Shown here one piece after another: positions 44,631 through 53,609 of a stretch of 64,000 nt of DNA. Every line of letters begins with the position of its first letter. The stretch's first letter is position 1. This DNA comes from Thiohalobacter sp. IOR34 (lineage in GTDB: Bacteria; Pseudomonadota; Gammaproteobacteria; Thiohalobacterales; Thiohalobacteraceae): the NCBI RefSeq assembly GCF_030406045.1, contig NZ_CP128988.1:2691001-2755000 (forward strand), written 5' to 3'. The translations under genes and the position numbers were made by a program. The notes beneath the pieces were generated by a model. That model saw only the letters and a list, made by a program, of their open reading frames with translations. It was not told the DNA's origin and did not search any database.

Positions 44631-44921
44631 ATGAAGACGTTACCCAACATCCATCCTGGCGAGGTGCTGCTGGAAGAGTTCCTCAAGCCCCTCGGCATCA
44701 GCCAGAACAGACTGGCCCGCGCCATGGGCGTGCCACCCCGGCGAATCAATGAAATCGTTCATGGCAAACGCGCGGTAACCGCCGATACCGCTATTCGTCT
44801 CACCCGTGCCCTGGGTACGTCCGAACAGTTCTGGATGGGATTACAGGCCGATTACAACCTGGAGGAAGCGCGCAAGGCGGCGCGGAGCGACCTGAAAAAG
44901 GTCGAAAATATCGGCGCTTGA
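44631..44921 (+). CDS. higA: HigA family antitoxin
   Basis: A 96-residue helix-turn-helix protein: MKTLPNIHPGEVLLEEFLKP starts the VapI/HigA family, and GISQNRLARAMGVPPRRINE and TAIRLTRALGTSEQFWMGLQ complete it. It normally binds the HigB toxin and represses the higBA promoter. Here the toxin gene is a remnant, so this antitoxin appears orphaned. AGGACAGGCC before the ATG is a ribosome site; the MITE ends 16 bases upstream of the ATG. The stop lies three bases from the convergent tRNA-Phe gene. Confidence 0.93.
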   Translation: MKTLPNIHPGEVLLEEFLKPLGISQNRLARAMGVPPRRINEIVHGKRAVTADTAIRLTRALGTSEQFWMGLQADYNLEEARKAARSDLKKVENIGA

Positions 44922-44924
44922 GAT

Positions 44925-45000
44925 TGGTGGCCAGGGACAGAATCGAACTGCCGACACGGGGATTTTCAGTCCCCTGCTCTACCAACTGAGCTACCTGGCC
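44925..45000 (-). tRNA. tRNA-Phe (anticodon GAA), CCA encoded
   Basis: A 76-base cloverleaf on the minus strand. The acceptor arm GGCCAGG pairs with CCTGGCC, the D arm is GCTCAGTTGGTAGAGC, and the anticodon arm GGGGACTGAAAATCCCC gives anticodon GAA. The T arm has GTTCGATTC and the 3' CCA is encoded. Confidence 0.97.
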
Positions 45001-45068
45001 GCAGAAAGGAAGGCGTATTAAACCGGGGTCGGGACGGCGAGTCAAGCAAGCCCCGCCCGGCACAGCCG

Positions 45069-45335
45069 TCATTCGGGACGGTAATCCGGCGGGGTTTCGG
45101 CGCCTTCACCGAAGAAGAACTTCTCCATCTGTTCCTCGAGGAACTTGCGCGCCTTGGGTTCGATGGGCGACAGACGGTATTCGTTGATCAGCATGGTCTG
45201 CTGGCGAATCCACATCTGCCAGGCCTCCTTGGAGACGTTCTCGAAGATCCGCTTGCCGAGCTCACCGGGATAGGTCGGCCGGTCCAGTCCCTCCGCCTCT
45301 TTGCCCAGCTTCACGCATTGCACCATCCGCGTCAT
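45069..45335 (-). CDS. yggX: Fe(2+)-trafficking/oxidative protection protein YggX
   Basis: An 88-residue protein starting [20 protein letters not shown], with the conserved Cys7, [19 protein letters not shown] and [19 protein letters not shown]. YggX is a small cytosolic protein that helps protect Fe-S clusters and is often co-transcribed with mutY. Here it starts two bases after the mutY stop, so they share a transcript. Length is normal. Confidence 0.96.
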   Translation of the reverse strand: MTRMVQCVKLGKEAEGLDRPTYPGELGKRIFENVSKEAWQMWIRQQTMLINEYRLSPIEPKARKFLEEQMEKFFFGEGAETPPDYRPE

Positions 45336-45337
45336 CT

Positions 45338-46408
45338 TTAGCTTCCTCTTGGTCCGGTTTCCCGCAGTCGGTCCAGCAGGCGCTGCACCGGCGCGGCCAG
45401 TCCGCGCGCATCGGGAGAGCGCACGTTATACCAAACCCGTCCCCCGTCTTCCATGACACGGAGGGCAGGGTCTTTCGCCACCGATACCCGCAGCGGGGTG
45501 ATGTCGAGGTGGAAGTGGCTGAAGCTGTGGCGCAGCGGCGGCCAGGCACTGACCCCGGCGACGCGCAGGCCGAGCCGCCGCAGGCACCAGTCCTCCACCG
45601 CCGCCTGCGGCTCGTCGATCTCCGGCAGGCACCAGAGGCCGCCCCAGAGGCCGGCCGGAGGACGGCGCTGCAGCAGCACCTCGCCCCCTTGGTTGACCAG
45701 CAGCAGCATGCGCGTGGCGCGCACCGGCAATTCGCGCCGCGGGCGGGGCGCCGGCAGCTCGGCCTGGCGCCCCTCGATCCGCGCCCGGCAGTCCGCCGCC
45801 AGCGGACAGGCCGCACAGTCCGGGCGAGCACGCCGGCAGAGGGTCGCCCCCAGATCCATGATCGCCTGGGTGTAGGCGGCCACCCGCCGGCGGGGGGTGA
45901 GCGCCTCGGCCAGGGTCCAGAGCTGCCTGAGCACGGCGCTGCGCCCCGGCCAGCCCTCGACCGCCCGGTGCCGGGCCAGCACCCGCTTGACGTTGCCGTC
46001 GAGGATCGGCCAGCGCTGGCCGCAGGCCAGGGTGAGGATGGCGCCGGCGGTGGAGCGGCCGATGCCGGGCAGGGCCTCGACGGCGGCGAAATCCGTGGGG
46101 AAGACGCCACCGTGCAGCTCGACGATCTGCTGCGCCGCGTGCTGCAGGTTGCGCGCCCGGGCATAGTAGCCGAGGCCGGACCACAGATGCAGCACCTCGT
46201 CGGGCGCGGCCGTGGCCAGCGCCTCGATCGACGGGAAGCGCTGCAGAAAACGCGCGTAGTAGGGGATGACGGTCGTCACCTGGGTCTGCTGGAGCATGAT
46301 CTCCGAGACCCAGACGCGGTAGGGCGTGGGCTCGCGTTGCCAGGGCAGGTCGTGGCGCCCGTGGCGGTCGAACCAGTCGAGCAGGCGGCTGGCGAAGTCC
46401 CCGCTCAC
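45338..46408 (-). CDS. mutY: A/G-specific adenine glycosylase MutY
   Basis: A 356-residue base-excision enzyme that removes A opposite 8-oxoG. It has the N-terminal [17 protein letters not shown] with the catalytic Glu, the helix-hairpin-helix [15 protein letters not shown], and the catalytic Asp in [12 protein letters not shown] [4Fe-4S] loop of spacing C-X6-C-X2-C-X5-C follows ([17 protein letters not shown]). The C-terminal Nudix-like domain reads oxoG ([19 protein letters not shown]). The start is GTG at 46406-46408, overlapping the upstream stop as GTGA, so it is coupled to the SRPBCC gene. Confidence 0.95.
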   Translation of the reverse strand: MSGDFASRLLDWFDRHGRHDLPWQREPTPYRVWVSEIMLQQTQVTTVIPYYARFLQRFPSIEALATAAPDEVLHLWSGLGYYARARNLQHAAQQIVELHGGVFPTDFAAVEALPGIGRSTAGAILTLACGQRWPILDGNVKRVLARHRAVEGWPGRSAVLRQLWTLAEALTPRRRVAAYTQAIMDLGATLCRRARPDCAACPLAADCRARIEGRQAELPAPRPRRELPVRATRMLLLVNQGGEVLLQRRPPAGLWGGLWCLPEIDEPQAAVEDWCLRRLGLRVAGVSAWPPLRHSFSHFHLDITPLRVSVAKDPALRVMEDGGRVWYNVRSPDARGLAAPVQRLLDRLRETGPRGS

Positions 46409-46977
46409 GGCGCCCCGGCTTCGCCTTCCGCCAGCCGTTCCAGATTGCGCACCGTCTTCAGCGCTTCGTCGCGCAGGGCGCGCTGCACCAGCCAGGGACC
46501 GATCAGCGGCGGCACCCAGAAGGCCGGCTCGATCTCGCTGGTGAAGCGCATGCGGCTGCCGTCCGCTTCATCCCACAGGTGCCAGCGCGCCACGCCATAG
46601 CGGAAGTCGCTGCCCTCGGGCCGCACCCGGGCCATCAGGTCGCCGTTCTCAAGCTGCACGATATCCTGGATCTGCACGATGTCGCGACAGAAGATGGCCA
46701 CGCAGACCCGCGACAGGGTGTAGACGCAGTGGCTGCCCGGTCCGTTGTCCTCGACCACCCGGCTCTCGCGGATGGAGTCGTTGAGCCGGCCGAGCCGCGG
46801 GTAGTCGGTGAGCAGCCGGCGCAGCTCGGCGGCCGACGCCCGGAAACGGGCATCCACCTCCACCCGGTAGCGCTCGCCGCGGCGCTCGACCAGCACCTGC
46901 AGCAGCTCGGCGGCCTGCGCCGCCTCGCCGAGGATCAGCAGAGAGGACAGACCGAGCAGGAGCAGGGCGCGGCTCAT
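46405..46977 (-). CDS. Exported SRPBCC (START-like) family protein
   Basis: A 190-residue protein with an N-terminal signal (ALLLLGLSSLLILGEAAQA, cut near 22). It is followed by a polyketide cyclase/START-like fold: YRVEVDARFRASAAELRRLL, VYTLSRVCVAIFCRDIVQIQ and FTSEIEPAFWVPPLIGPWLV. A periplasmic lipid- or ligand-binding role is possible, but the function is unknown. It overlaps both asmA (ATGA) and mutY (GTGA), giving a tight asmA-SRPBCC-mutY-yggX operon. Confidence 0.85.
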   Translation of the reverse strand: MSRALLLLGLSSLLILGEAAQAAELLQVLVERRGERYRVEVDARFRASAAELRRLLTDYPRLGRLNDSIRESRVVEDNGPGSHCVYTLSRVCVAIFCRDIVQIQDIVQLENGDLMARVRPEGSDFRYGVARWHLWDEADGSRMRFTSEIEPAFWVPPLIGPWLVQRALRDEALKTVRNLERLAEGEAGAP

Positions 46978-49154
46978 CGGCCGAACAGCCCCTTCAGCTT
47001 GTCGCCCAGCTTGTCCTCGAGTTTCTTTTCCAGCTTCTGCCTGACCTTCTTCTCCACCACCTTCTTCAGCACCTTGTCCAGCTCGACGTTGAAGCGCGGC
47101 GCATCGAAGCTGCCCTTGATGCGCAGCGGGATGGCCAGGCCCTTGAGTTTTTCCAGCCCGGCACCGCCCTGGCCTTCCAGGGCCGCCACGATCTTGGTGG
47201 TCAGCAGATAGTCGATCTGTTCACCTGGCAGGTCGATCTTGCCCTTGCCGCTGATGCGCAGCAGTGGCGACTTGGCCACCAGGTCGTTGTTGTAGACCAC
47301 ACCGTTCCTGATCTGCGCCGTGCCCCGCAACTCGGAGAAGTCGGTCTGGTTGGGACCGGTCTGCGGCGGCAGCGGCCGTCCTTCCAGCCGCGCCTGCGCC
47401 TCGCGGATCAGTTGCGCCACGTTGATCCCCTTCAGGGTGCCGTCGGTGAAGGCGAAGGCGGCCTCGCCGTTCAGGGTGCGGCGCATGGCCACGGGATCCA
47501 GGCCGCGGGCGCTGATCCTGGCGGACAGATCGGCCCGGCCGAGCAACCGGTCGTCGCCCAGCAGGTCCTTGAGCAGCGGACCGGCCTGCACACCGCTGAG
47601 CTTCTCGTCGAGGGCGATCCTCGGCTGCGCCCCGCGCACGTCGAGACGGATGTCGCCCCGGTAACCGCCGTCGTACATCTTGGCCTCGGCCGGGTGCAGG
47701 CGCAGCTGGCCGTCCTTGGCCCTGACGCTGAGACGGATGTCGCTGCTGCGCAGCCGGTAGGCCTTGAGCCGGCCGATGCGCAGCGTACCGGCAAGGTCCA
47801 GCTCGCGCAGGGCCTCCACCGGCAGGGCGCCTCCGGCAGCGGCGGCCGCCTCGCCGGGTGTGGCGACCGCGGCGCCGGGCCCTCCGGCCTTGCCGCCGAC
47901 GGCGGGTGCGGGGTCGGCGGGGGCCGCGGCCGCAGGAGCCCTGGCGCCGTCCCCGCTCGCCGCCGGTGCACCGGCCTCGGCCGGTGGCGGCAGATACCTG
48001 TCGAGATCGATCGCATCCAGCGCCAGGTCGAAACGGATCGCGGGCTTGGCGAAATGGCTGACCGTCGCGCTGCCGTTCAGCCGGCTGTCATCGAGGCGCA
48101 GCTCGATGCCGTCCAGCTTCAGCACGTCCGGCGTGGCCTCGAAGCCGAGGCGGGCATCGGCCTTGCCGAGCACCGTCGGGTCGCTGACCGCCAGCGGCTG
48201 GCCGAGGCGCTGGAGCAACTCGCGCGGCACGAATTCCGCCACGGTCAGGGTGCCCTTGAAGGCGGGTGCCTTGCCGGTGATGCCGCTACCCTTCAGATTG
48301 CCCTGCAGGCTCAGGTCCAGGGCCTTCAGCACCAGCTCCGGGACCTCCAGGGTCTGGCGGTCGAGGTCCAGCCTGATGCTGGAAGAGAGGCTGGCCTGGA
48401 GCGCGCCAGCGGGCAGGGTATCGCCTTTCAGATCCAGGCCAAGCCGCAGATCGTCGACGGCGAGACGACGCAGGTCCGCGGACGGCGCGAGCACACCGGC
48501 CAGATCGATGCGCCCATCCAGTGCCGGCTGGTCGGCCTTGAGATCGAAGTCCAGACGGAAGTCGACCGGCTCGCCCGGCGCGATGGCGCCCAGCTCCAGG
48601 TCCAGGTCGTCGATCTCGTAGCGGACCCCGGCCTGGCGGTCGTCCCAGACCAGCCGCGCATCCGCCACCTCGATGCCACCGATGGCCAGTGCCGCCAGCG
48701 GCGGGGCACCGGCACCCCCCTCCGCCTTGCCGGGAGATGCGGCCGGCTTCGCCTCGCCAAGCAGGTCGTCCCAGTTGCTGCGCCCATCGGCGTTGCGTGC
48801 CAGGTAGAGCTGCAGGCCATCCAGGCGCAGGGTGGACATCTGCAGTTCCTTGCGCAGCAGCGGCAACAGCCTGACCCGCACCTCGACCGACTCGACTCGG
48901 GCGAAGGGCTGGTCACCAAAACCCGGCGCATTGCCGAGGCGCGTCTCACCGATCTCCACCCCCAGCCAGGGGAAGACCGAGAGTTCGAGATCTCCCTGGA
49001 TGTCCAGCCCGCGGCCGGTACTGTCCTCCACCAGGCGGGTGATCTCGTCCTTGTAGTCATTGGGATCAACCAGCAGCGGCAGGGCGATGGCCGCGACCAG
49101 CAGCAAGCCGACCAGGCCGGCCAGCAGATAGGCGAGAAGACGTAAGGGTTTCAT
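46974..49154 (-). CDS. asmA: AsmA family protein
   Basis: A 726-residue envelope protein. Residues 5-30 are a membrane anchor (LLAYLLAGLVGLLLVAAIAL), with DPNDYKDEITRLVEDSTGR next, the standard AsmA N-terminus. The long periplasmic part is beta-rich, and the C-terminal AsmA domain holds LSARISARGLDPVAMRRTLN and ISGKGKIDLPGEQIDYLLTT. AsmA-like proteins are bridge-like proteins implicated in phospholipid transport to the outer membrane. An Ala/Pro-rich linker lies near 400-455. The ATG at 49152-49154 has AAGGAA seven bases upstream. A TATACT box (49204-49209, minus strand) may be its -10. Confidence 0.9.
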   Translation of the reverse strand: MKPLRLLAYLLAGLVGLLLVAAIALPLLVDPNDYKDEITRLVEDSTGRGLDIQGDLELSVFPWLGVEIGETRLGNAPGFGDQPFARVESVEVRVRLLPLLRKELQMSTLRLDGLQLYLARNADGRSNWDDLLGEAKPAASPGKAEGGAGAPPLAALAIGGIEVADARLVWDDRQAGVRYEIDDLDLELGAIAPGEPVDFRLDFDLKADQPALDGRIDLAGVLAPSADLRRLAVDDLRLGLDLKGDTLPAGALQASLSSSIRLDLDRQTLEVPELVLKALDLSLQGNLKGSGITGKAPAFKGTLTVAEFVPRELLQRLGQPLAVSDPTVLGKADARLGFEATPDVLKLDGIELRLDDSRLNGSATVSHFAKPAIRFDLALDAIDLDRYLPPPAEAGAPAASGDGARAPAAAAPADPAPAVGGKAGGPGAAVATPGEAAAAAGGALPVEALRELDLAGTLRIGRLKAYRLRSSDIRLSVRAKDGQLRLHPAEAKMYDGGYRGDIRLDVRGAQPRIALDEKLSGVQAGPLLKDLLGDDRLLGRADLSARISARGLDPVAMRRTLNGEAAFAFTDGTLKGINVAQLIREAQARLEGRPLPPQTGPNQTDFSELRGTAQIRNGVVYNNDLVAKSPLLRISGKGKIDLPGEQIDYLLTTKIVAALEGQGGAGLEKLKGLAIPLRIKGSFDAPRFNVELDKVLKKVVEKKVRQKLEKKLEDKLGDKLKGLFGR

Positions 49155-49720
49155 TCCGTTGTTCCTTGTTTCGAGGGATGGGATCCGGGGCGCACCCGGC
49201 AAGAGTATAACCCGGATATTGCACCAAGGCGGCGCGCATGGATGGGGTTCGTGCTGTAATACAGGGACAATATGGCCATGAAGGACCCCCTGGGCGGGTT
49301 ACGGTTTGTGCCTGTTCGATGTCAGGCCGACTCTGGCTTCGCATCCTGGGCGATCCTCCTCAAGCCATAGCAACGGCCATGACTTTTCGGACGATCACCC
49401 AGGCTGCCTTGCCAGCCTCGCCCTGAGCATCGAATCCTTGGTCAATATCCGGGATAACCCGCCTCCCGGCTTCCGAATCCCCGGTTTCGGCACCTGACCC
49501 CGCCCCCCCTGCAATCCAACCCCTTGTTTTGCTGTCCCGCTTGACCTCGGCCCTTGCATTCACGCGCCGCAGCACCTATGAAAGTAGATATGGCCTGTCT
49601 GTTTGCCGCCCCGTTTCCCCGCGCCCGATCCCGGAGCGCAGCGCCCTCCGTCCAGGGGGATCGTTTCCTTATATCGGCCCCCGCGGCCGTTCCACCATCC
49701 AGACCAGCAGGAGTATGCCC
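49155..49720. other. Intergenic region between divergent asmA and the host-attachment-like gene
   Basis: 566 bases without a convincing gene. It should contain promoters for the two divergent genes; TATACT at 49204-49209 (minus) is the only tidy box and lacks a good -35 partner. No REP unit occurs here, unlike most other intergenic regions of similar size in the window. Short open frames on both strands lack start signals and family features. Confidence 0.5.
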
Positions 49721-50218
49721 ATGAACCACAACTGTGTAGTTGTCGCCGATGGCAGCCGGGCCCGTTTCTTCCAGCTCGAAGAAAGCGAGTTCCCGGAGCT
49801 GGAATCCAGCCCGAACCTGAAGGAGATCAATGACCTGGTCAATCCTGAGCGGGAGATGCGCTACGATGAACTCTGGTCCGAGGCCAAGTCCGGGCGCAAC
49901 CGCACCCCCACCGGCGGGGCAGCTCACGGCTACGACGACCACCGCAGTCAGCACGAGGACGAGTTCGAACGGCGCTTCGCCCGCACCATCGCCGCCGAGG
50001 CGGAACGCCTGACCCTGCAGAACGGCAGCCGGGAGCTGCTGGTGGTGGCCCAGAAGCGCACCCTCGGCTTCCTGCGCGAGGCGCTGGACAGCCTGACCCG
50101 GCGCGGCGTCCAGATCCGCGAACTGGCCAAGGATCTGAGCAAGCTCAAGCCGCTGGAACTGCACGAGCACCTGGCCCGCGAACATCTGCTGCCGAAACGC
50201 CGCCTGCCGCAAGGCTGA
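49721..50218 (+). CDS. Host attachment family protein (PF10116-like)
   Basis: A 165-residue soluble protein: MNHNCVVVADGSRARFFQLE, NDLVNPEREMRYDELWSEAK, then DEFERRFARTIAAEAERLTL and LLVVAQKRTLGFLREALDSL. These match the family named after an Agrobacterium protein required for attachment to host cells; resemblance to the eRF1/ribosome-hibernation fold suggests another role in free-living bacteria. The ATG at 49721 has AGGAG seven bases upstream; an ATG six bases earlier is less well placed. A REP array begins right after its stop. Confidence 0.83.
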   Translation: MNHNCVVVADGSRARFFQLEESEFPELESSPNLKEINDLVNPEREMRYDELWSEAKSGRNRTPTGGAAHGYDDHRSQHEDEFERRFARTIAAEAERLTLQNGSRELLVVAQKRTLGFLREALDSLTRRGVQIRELAKDLSKLKPLELHEHLAREHLLPKRRLPQG

Positions 50219-50223
50219 ACGCA

Positions 50224-51067
50224 CAATCGCGGCACAATTTATCGTAGGAGCGGCCTCCAGGCCGCGATCGGGAATCCCACCCCCATCGCGGCGTGGACGC
50301 CGCTCCTACAAGGGCCGCGATAGAATCACCACCCCATCGCGGCAGGGCAGCACGATTTATCGTAGGAGCGGCCTCCAGGCCGCAATCAGGAATCCCACCC
50401 CCCATCGCGGCGTGGACGCCGCTCCTACAGGGGCCGCGATAGAATCACCATCCCAATCGCGGCATAGCGGCACAATTTGTCGTAGGAGCGGCCTCCAGGC
50501 CGCGATCGGAATCCCACCCCCCATCGCGGCGTGGACGCCGCTCCTACAAGGGCAGCGATAGAATCACCACCCAATCGCAGCAGGGCGGCACGGTTTGTCG
50601 TAGGAGCGGCCTCCAGGCCGCGATCAGGAATCCCACCCCCATCGCGGCGTGGACGCCGCTCCTACAAGGGCAGCGATAGAATCACCACCCAATCGCAGCA
50701 GGGCGGCACGGTTTGTCGTAGGAGCGGCCTCCAGGCCGCGATCAGGAATCCCACCCCCATCGCGGCGTGGACGCCGCTCCTACAAGGGCCGCGATAGAAT
50801 CACCACCCCATCGCGGCAGGGCGGCGCGGTTTGTCGTAGGAGCGGCCTCCAGGCCGCGATCAGGACCCCCACCCCATCGCGGCGTGGACGCCGCTCCTAC
50901 AGGGGCAGCGATCGGATCACCATCCCAATCGAGGCAGGGCGGCGCGGTTTGTCGTAGGAGCGGCCTCCAGGCCGCGATCAGCCCCCCCACCCAATCGCGG
51001 CGTGGACGCCGCTCCTACAGGGGCCGCGATAGAATCACCAACCCATCGCGGCGTGGACGTCCCGCGG
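50224..51067. repeat. Tandem REP array with 118-bp period, seven units
   Basis: GTAGGAGCGG-headed units start at 50244, 50361, 50481, 50599, 50717, 50835 and 50953, a period of 117-120. Each unit has a GCGGCC-TCCA-GGCCGC hairpin, an inverted GCGGCG-TCCA-CGCCGC hairpin and about 50 bases of spacer with GATAGAATCACCACCC and a degenerate ATCGCRGCAGGGCGGCACG arm. The units at 50599 and 50717 are virtually identical, which points to recent tandem duplication. The last REP is truncated at the gspE-like stop codon (51068). No gene is present. Confidence 0.92.
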
Positions 51068-53191
51068 CTACTCCAGCCGCACCCGGTAGACTTCGACCAG
51101 TGAGATGCGGCTTTCCCGCGCCAGTTGCAGGGCATGGGCGGTCAGCGGCACCATGCCATCGGCGATCGCCTGACGGCGGATGGCGCCCAGTTCCACTTCC
51201 GGGGTGATGATGTCACGCATCGCCGGGGTGACGATCAGCAGTTCATAGACCGCCATCCGCCCCTGGAAACCGGTGCCGTGGCAGGCATCGCAGCCTCGGC
51301 CATGGTAGAAGACCTCGTCCTCGGGTACACCCAGGAACTTGCGCACGGCCGCATCGACCGGTTCCACCTCGATGCAGGCCGGACAGTTGAGGCGCACCAG
51401 ACGCTGGGCCAGCACGCCGAGCAGTGACGACTTGACCAGGAAGGACTCGACGCCCATCTCCAGCAGGCGGGTAATGGTGGTTGGCGCATCGTTGGTGTGC
51501 AGCGTGGACAGCACCAGGTGACCGGTGAGGGCGCTCTCCACGGCGATCTTGGCCGTCTCCTGGTCGCGGATCTCGCCAACCATCACCACGTCCGGGTCGT
51601 GACGCAGGATGTTGCGCAGCGCCCGCGCGAAGGTGAAGCCGGGCGCCGTGTTGACCTGGATCTGCTGGATGCCGTCGATGTGATACTCGACCGGATCCTC
51701 GATGGTGATGATATTGAGGTTCTGCTTCTTCACCTCCTGCAGCGCGGCGTAGAGCGTGGTGGACTTGCCGGAACCGGTGGGACCGGTGACCAGCATCAGG
51801 CCATAGCTCTTGTGCAGCAGGTCGGTAACCAGCTCGGCATCCCGGGGATTGAAGCCCAGCTCGGCGATGGAACGCAGCCCCGCCTGGGCATTGAGCAGGC
51901 GGATGACCACGCTCTCGCCGTCTACCGTGGGGATCACCGAGATGCGCATATCGACAACCGCATCGCCCTCGATCATCCGCGCCCGGCCATCCTGCGGCAG
52001 CCGCCGCTCGGCGATATTCATGCGGCCGATGATCTTGATCCGCGCCACCACCGCCGGCAGCAGCACCTTGCTGAAGCTGCGTACCGGCACCAGGGTGCCA
52101 TCCTGGCGATAGAGCAGTTCGACATGCTTCTCGCCCGGGCGCAGGTGGATGTCCGATGCGCCGCGGCGGATCGCCTCGCGCAGGATGCTGGCCACCAGGC
52201 GCACGATGGGCTTCTCCTTGCCCATGCGCTCGACCACGTGCACCGGGATCATCGATGCCAGCTCGCGCTGGGCGACACCCTCCAGTTCCTGCAGCGCGTC
52301 GTTGTCCTGGGAGACGCTGTAGTAACGGTCGATGGCCGCCTGCAGGTCGTCCTCCGCCGCCACGCAGCCCTCGACGTTGTGGCCGGAGACGAAATGCAGC
52401 ACGCTCAGCAGCTCGGCATCGGCCGGATTGGTCATGGCCACCACCAGCCGGTCGTTGATCAGCAGCAGCGGCAACACCCGGTGCTCGCGGGCGATGTCCT
52501 CGGGCACCAGCGACAGCAGCTGGGGATCGATATCGAAATTGCGCAGGCGCACATAGGGCACCCCCAGTCGTCGCGCCAGTTCAGCAGGCGAGCGGCCCTC
52601 GGTCTCGTTGGCATCCACGCCGGCCGCCTCGGCCAGGGCATAGGCATCCAGCCGGTTGCCGGCCGAGATCAGCAGCGCCAGCTGCTCGGCGCTCTCCACC
52701 GGCTGGCGTGCCTCCTCCTCGTTCACCGCGCGCAGCCCCTGGGCATGGCCGCGGCCGCTGAGTTCACCGATGCGGTAACGCAGCACCGTCTGCAGCGGAA
52801 TGAACAGGCGACAGACAGCGCCTCCCTCCTGCTCGGCGAGCAGGTGCAGGCCGTCATGGTCGATCAGCGCATCGCGGCAGACCCCGTGCAGCATGCCGCC
52901 ATCGGCATAGCGCACGTGGAAGGTCTGCACCGGCTCCGCGGCATCGTGCAGTGCCGGTGCCAGGTCCTGGGCAAAGCGCAGCCAGCGCAGGCTCGCAAAG
53001 TCCACCTCACGGTCCTCGGCCTGATCGGCGGGGCGCACCACGCAACGCCCCTGGCCGGCGTCGAAGGCGCGCAACTCACCTTCCAGCCGGCTGCCATCGA
53101 GCAGCTCCAGGGCCACCCGGGCGCCGCTGTCCTGGCGCGGGGCGGCCTCGGCAGCAAAGGAATCCGGGGATAGTCTGAGTAGTCTGCCCAT
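51068..53191 (-). CDS. GspE/PilB-family secretion ATPase with extra N-terminal domain
   Basis: A 707-residue hexameric ATPase of type II secretion or type IV pilus systems. Residues about 1-165 are an extra domain (VALELLDGSRLEGELRAFDA, LRWLRFAQDLAP) of uncertain family. Next come a GspE N-terminal domain (LARRLGVPYVRLRNFDIDPQ) and the ATPase with Walker A VTGPTGSGKST, the Asp box ITIEDPVEYHIDGIQQIQVN, Walker B DPDVVMVGEIRDQET and the His box LSTLHTNDAPT. A zinc-binding four-Cys motif (CPAC ... CDAC) is present. No other secretion gene is near, so it is a stand-alone locus; the partner machine is unknown. Confidence 0.9.
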   Translation of the reverse strand: MGRLLRLSPDSFAAEAAPRQDSGARVALELLDGSRLEGELRAFDAGQGRCVVRPADQAEDREVDFASLRWLRFAQDLAPALHDAAEPVQTFHVRYADGGMLHGVCRDALIDHDGLHLLAEQEGGAVCRLFIPLQTVLRYRIGELSGRGHAQGLRAVNEEEARQPVESAEQLALLISAGNRLDAYALAEAAGVDANETEGRSPAELARRLGVPYVRLRNFDIDPQLLSLVPEDIAREHRVLPLLLINDRLVVAMTNPADAELLSVLHFVSGHNVEGCVAAEDDLQAAIDRYYSVSQDNDALQELEGVAQRELASMIPVHVVERMGKEKPIVRLVASILREAIRRGASDIHLRPGEKHVELLYRQDGTLVPVRSFSKVLLPAVVARIKIIGRMNIAERRLPQDGRARMIEGDAVVDMRISVIPTVDGESVVIRLLNAQAGLRSIAELGFNPRDAELVTDLLHKSYGLMLVTGPTGSGKSTTLYAALQEVKKQNLNIITIEDPVEYHIDGIQQIQVNTAPGFTFARALRNILRHDPDVVMVGEIRDQETAKIAVESALTGHLVLSTLHTNDAPTTITRLLEMGVESFLVKSSLLGVLAQRLVRLNCPACIEVEPVDAAVRKFLGVPEDEVFYHGRGCDACHGTGFQGRMAVYELLIVTPAMRDIITPEVELGAIRRQAIADGMVPLTAHALQLARESRISLVEVYRVRLE

Positions 53192-53485
53192 CGTGGAACG
53201 GCCTGTGCGTGGATCTCGATACTTCGGTCAGCGGCCGAAGTGGAACGGGGCTTGAGCGGTTACCGAATTCAAGGTGGCCGATGCCGCCAATGGCTGCGCA
53301 GGCTGAAAATCATGACCCTGCGCCAGGTCGGTGGCGCGGCTAACCCTCATTCAGCAAAGCTGTTCATTGCCATGGGACAGGCCATGGTCATGGCCGGGCA
53401 GCACATCGATCGGATTGAGGTCTTCATGCATTGCCGATCCTTCGGACTGCGCCCGCTTCCCTGGCGATCGAAGCGGTAAGCGAGA

Positions 53486-53559
53486 TGGAGCGGGTGATGG
53501 GAATCGAACCCACGTCATCAGCTTGGGAAGCTGAGGTTCTACCATTGAACTACACCCGC
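53486..53559 (-). tRNA. tRNA-Gly (anticodon TCC), CCA encoded
   Basis: A 74-base cloverleaf on the minus strand. The acceptor GCGGGTG pairs with CACCCGC, the anticodon arm CAGCTTCCCAAGCTG gives anticodon TCC, and the T arm GGGTTCGATTCCC is standard. The encoded 3' end is CCA. The region 53192-53485 before it has no gene. Confidence 0.97.
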
Positions 53560-53609
53560 CGCTGCCGGGAATTCTGGGACAGAGCGCGGCGCTTGTCCAG
53601 CAGCGCGGT

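Noticed and set aside
49442-50224. A 260-residue minus-strand frame opposite the host-attachment-like gene
   Set aside because: No ribosome site or family features; the plus-strand protein has clear conserved blocks.
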